This document shows positions 62,668-64,000 of a stretch of DNA of 64,000 bases, piece by piece (the first letter of the stretch is position 1; the number at the start of each line of letters is the position of its first letter). The DNA comes from CALJFL01 sp036961205 (GTDB lineage: Bacteria > Pseudomonadota > Gammaproteobacteria > Pseudomonadales > Halieaceae): NCBI GenBank assembly GCA_036961205.1, contig JBALVI010000001.1, forward strand, positions 434,001 to 498,000, read 5' to 3'. Below the pieces are notes generated by a model that saw only the letters and a program-made list of their open reading frames with translations, was not told the origin of the DNA and searched no databases. The translations under genes and the position numbers were made by a program.

Positions 62668-64000
62668 TCAAACCGGTTCGGCAAGCTTCTTCTGTCTGTC
62701 CAACTCAGCATTCATGTATTTTATCCACTGAGTAGCATATTTCTCTGAACGCTCGTCTTTGCCAGCACGGTTGAAAGCATCGCGGGCTTTATTGTATTGC
62801 CTGTCGTTAAAGTAGGCCATGCCTAACACCAGCCTGGCAGTATCCGGGCGCTTTACACCGCCGCGGGAAAGCCCTTTGACGATAGCATCAATGGCCTTTT
62901 TAAACTGATCTCCGTCCAGGTAGACGTTACCCAGACGCGCATACAGCTCGCCAGAATCAGACTTCGAAGCAGCTACTTCCATGGCTGGTATGGCTTTGCC
63001 AACCTCCTGAGCTTGCCTGTACGCGTTACCCAGAATCTCATAGTTCTTTGATGTCGGGTCAACAGACTTATCTTTTATACCCTTGTCGAGAACTGTCGCA
63101 GCTTTATACGGTACATCACCATTGAGATAGAGATACGCCATGGTGACCTGTTCGGAGCCTTTCTCCAGCATGCCCTGAACGTACGCAGTTTCCATTGCGG
63201 CCAACTGCTCTTTCTCCTTCTTCTGCTCACCGTACATGTGCGAGACCTGCACCCAGTACTGCTTCTTCGGATAGTGAGTCAGCAACTCTTCGAGCACCGC
63301 TACCGCATTGTTGATGTCGTTCTTATCGAAATAGAGGAAACGGGAAAGGTTGTACCACTGCTCCTTCGGAATCTTGCCTTTCGCCTTATACATGCTGATG
63401 GCTTTTTCGACATTCAGCAAAGCGTTGTCGTAGTCCTTGAGCTGGTAGTAGCCTTGGCTCAATAGAACATATGCGCTTTCTGGAGGATTCTCGGTAACTT
63501 TGAACCAATCGAGTAGTGCGTCGATTCCTCGCTGCCATTGTTCTTGCACAAAATAGAGCTGGGCAATCGTGTACTTGGTATTGATTTCCATCGCCAGGGG
63601 AATATCGGGCTGCCTGACCACATTTTCGTAGGCCTCTAAAGCTTTACCGTAGTCTTCAAGAGAGTAATAGATAAACGCATACAGGTTGTAAACGTTTGCC
63701 TGCTCGTAGCTGTTCAGCTTGGTTTTTTCTCGGCTGGCGGCCAACATGTCATCGAGGATTTTTGAAGCCCCGGTGTAATCTTTGGCTTCCGCTGCCGCCT
63801 GGGCTTCTGCCAGCTTTTCGTAAACCTTGTTACGTAGAGCCGGTGTGCGCCGGGTTTCCTGCTGCTTTTTCGGTTGCCCTTCTTCCTGAGCAACGGCCGC
63901 AGACCAAGTGGTCAGACCAACATCGCTCTGCAACTGAGACAGTCCAACTTGCGCGGCAACCACCGGGGTAGCCAGCAACACTGCACGCGTCCAGGTTCGG
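62668..64000 (-). CDS. Exported TPR-repeat protein, 5' end beyond window
   Basis: Tetratricopeptide repeats fill most of the roughly 440 visible residues (for example YNLYAFIYYSLEDYGKALEAYENV, LSQGYYQLKDYDNALLNVEKAI, LGNAYRQAQEVGKAIPAMEVA). Reading through the window edge gives ...TRAVLLATPVVAA, the end of a signal peptide, so the true start lies beyond 64000 and the GTG at 63981 is not the start. Proteins of this type often end operons with ExbB/ExbD/TonB genes in marine gammaproteobacteria; the neighbours that would confirm this are outside the window. The TPR region probably makes a protein scaffold in the periplasm. Confidence 0.85.
   Translation of the reverse strand, partial: RTWTRAVLLATPVVAAQVGLSQLQSDVGLTTWSAAVAQEEGQPKKQQETRRTPALRNKVYEKLAEAQAAAEAKDYTGASKILDDMLAASREKTKLNSYEQANVYNLYAFIYYSLEDYGKALEAYENVVRQPDIPLAMEINTKYTIAQLYFVQEQWQRGIDALLDWFKVTENPPESAYVLLSQGYYQLKDYDNALLNVEKAISMYKAKGKIPKEQWYNLSRFLYFDKNDINNAVAVLEELLTHYPKKQYWVQVSHMYGEQKKEKEQLAAMETAYVQGMLEKGSEQVTMAYLYLNGDVPYKAATVLDKGIKDKSVDPTSKNYEILGNAYRQAQEVGKAIPAMEVAASKSDSGELYARLGNVYLDGDQFKKAIDAIVKGLSRGGVKRPDTARLVLGMAYFNDRQYNKARDAFNRAGKDERSEKYATQWIKYMNAELDRQKKLAEPV

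Noticed and set aside
63..63980. tRNA, rRNA or mobile-element signals
   Set aside because: No cloverleaf, rRNA core, transposase or integrase was recognised by reading both strands; a search tool could still find a missed tRNA.

Overview
The window is a dense, roughly 55% GC stretch of bacterial chromosome. Gene content points to a marine, aerobic, heterotrophic gammaproteobacterium, possibly of the Halieaceae (OM60/NOR5) or Spongiibacteraceae type: an Entner-Doudoroff glucose module, many small outer-membrane and lipoprotein genes, Rieske, SDR and acyl-CoA chemistry, a TPR gene of the kind found beside TonB loci, and an AlgP-like histone tail. This assignment is inferred from gene families, not from a marker gene. 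I found no rRNA, tRNA, CRISPR array, insertion sequence, phage gene or integrase. The window is cut through a glycerol-3-phosphate dehydrogenase at the left edge and a TPR protein at the right.

Layout. 1-9.9 kb: glpD end, a LysR regulator divergent from a citrate-synthase-family enzyme, a repeat-rich envelope protein with an outer-membrane beta-barrel partner, an FHA protein, a porin carrying an amidohydrolase remnant, and an agmatinase-family ureohydrolase. 10-15.7 kb: acyl-CoA synthetase, a membrane-anchored orphan, then a hydrolase-LuxR fusion facing an AurF-like diiron protein and a metallo-beta-lactamase-fold hydrolase. 16-23.6 kb: zwf-pgl-edd, iron-type alcohol dehydrogenase, class V aminotransferase and a divergent Lrp regulator. 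23.7-28.3 kb: Rieske oxygenase-SDR-acetoacetate-decarboxylase-like operon under a divergent TetR, and a quinone oxidoreductase. 28.4-31.9 kb: MltF-like transglycosylase, histone-H1-like protein, two small membrane proteins and a hairpin-rich intergenic block. 32-35.4 kb: a three-gene cytochrome operon including a beta-helix/cytochrome c fusion. 35.5-39.5 kb: zinc-finger protein, DUF481 outer-membrane protein, glutathione reductase and TauE-type exporter. 39.5-44.5 kb: GldA / GldF-GldG fusion / DUF4340 ABC system with a small lipoprotein. 44.5-55.5 kb: LysR, a DUF4136-like lipoprotein, 2-hydroxyacid dehydrogenase, double cupin, an SDR/MFS/GltS/META-lipoprotein/NTF2-like run, coniferyl-aldehyde-type dehydrogenase and a VOC protein. 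55.6-64 kb: orphan solute-binding protein, GlpQ, pyk-glk, a QseBC-like two-component system, a cold shock protein and the TPR protein.

How the genes fit together. Glucose can be followed through Glk, Zwf, Pgl and Edd and then from PEP by Pyk, but these lie in two clusters about 40 kb apart and eda is not in the window. GlpQ and GlpD both serve glycerophosphodiester/glycerol-3-phosphate use. The least ordinary loci are the amidohydrolase-remnant porin, the hydrolase-LuxR/AurF-like/MBL locus with palindromic boxes in its control region, the beta-helix cytochrome operon and the five-stem intergenic element. All functional statements rest on reading motifs by eye; no database search was possible.
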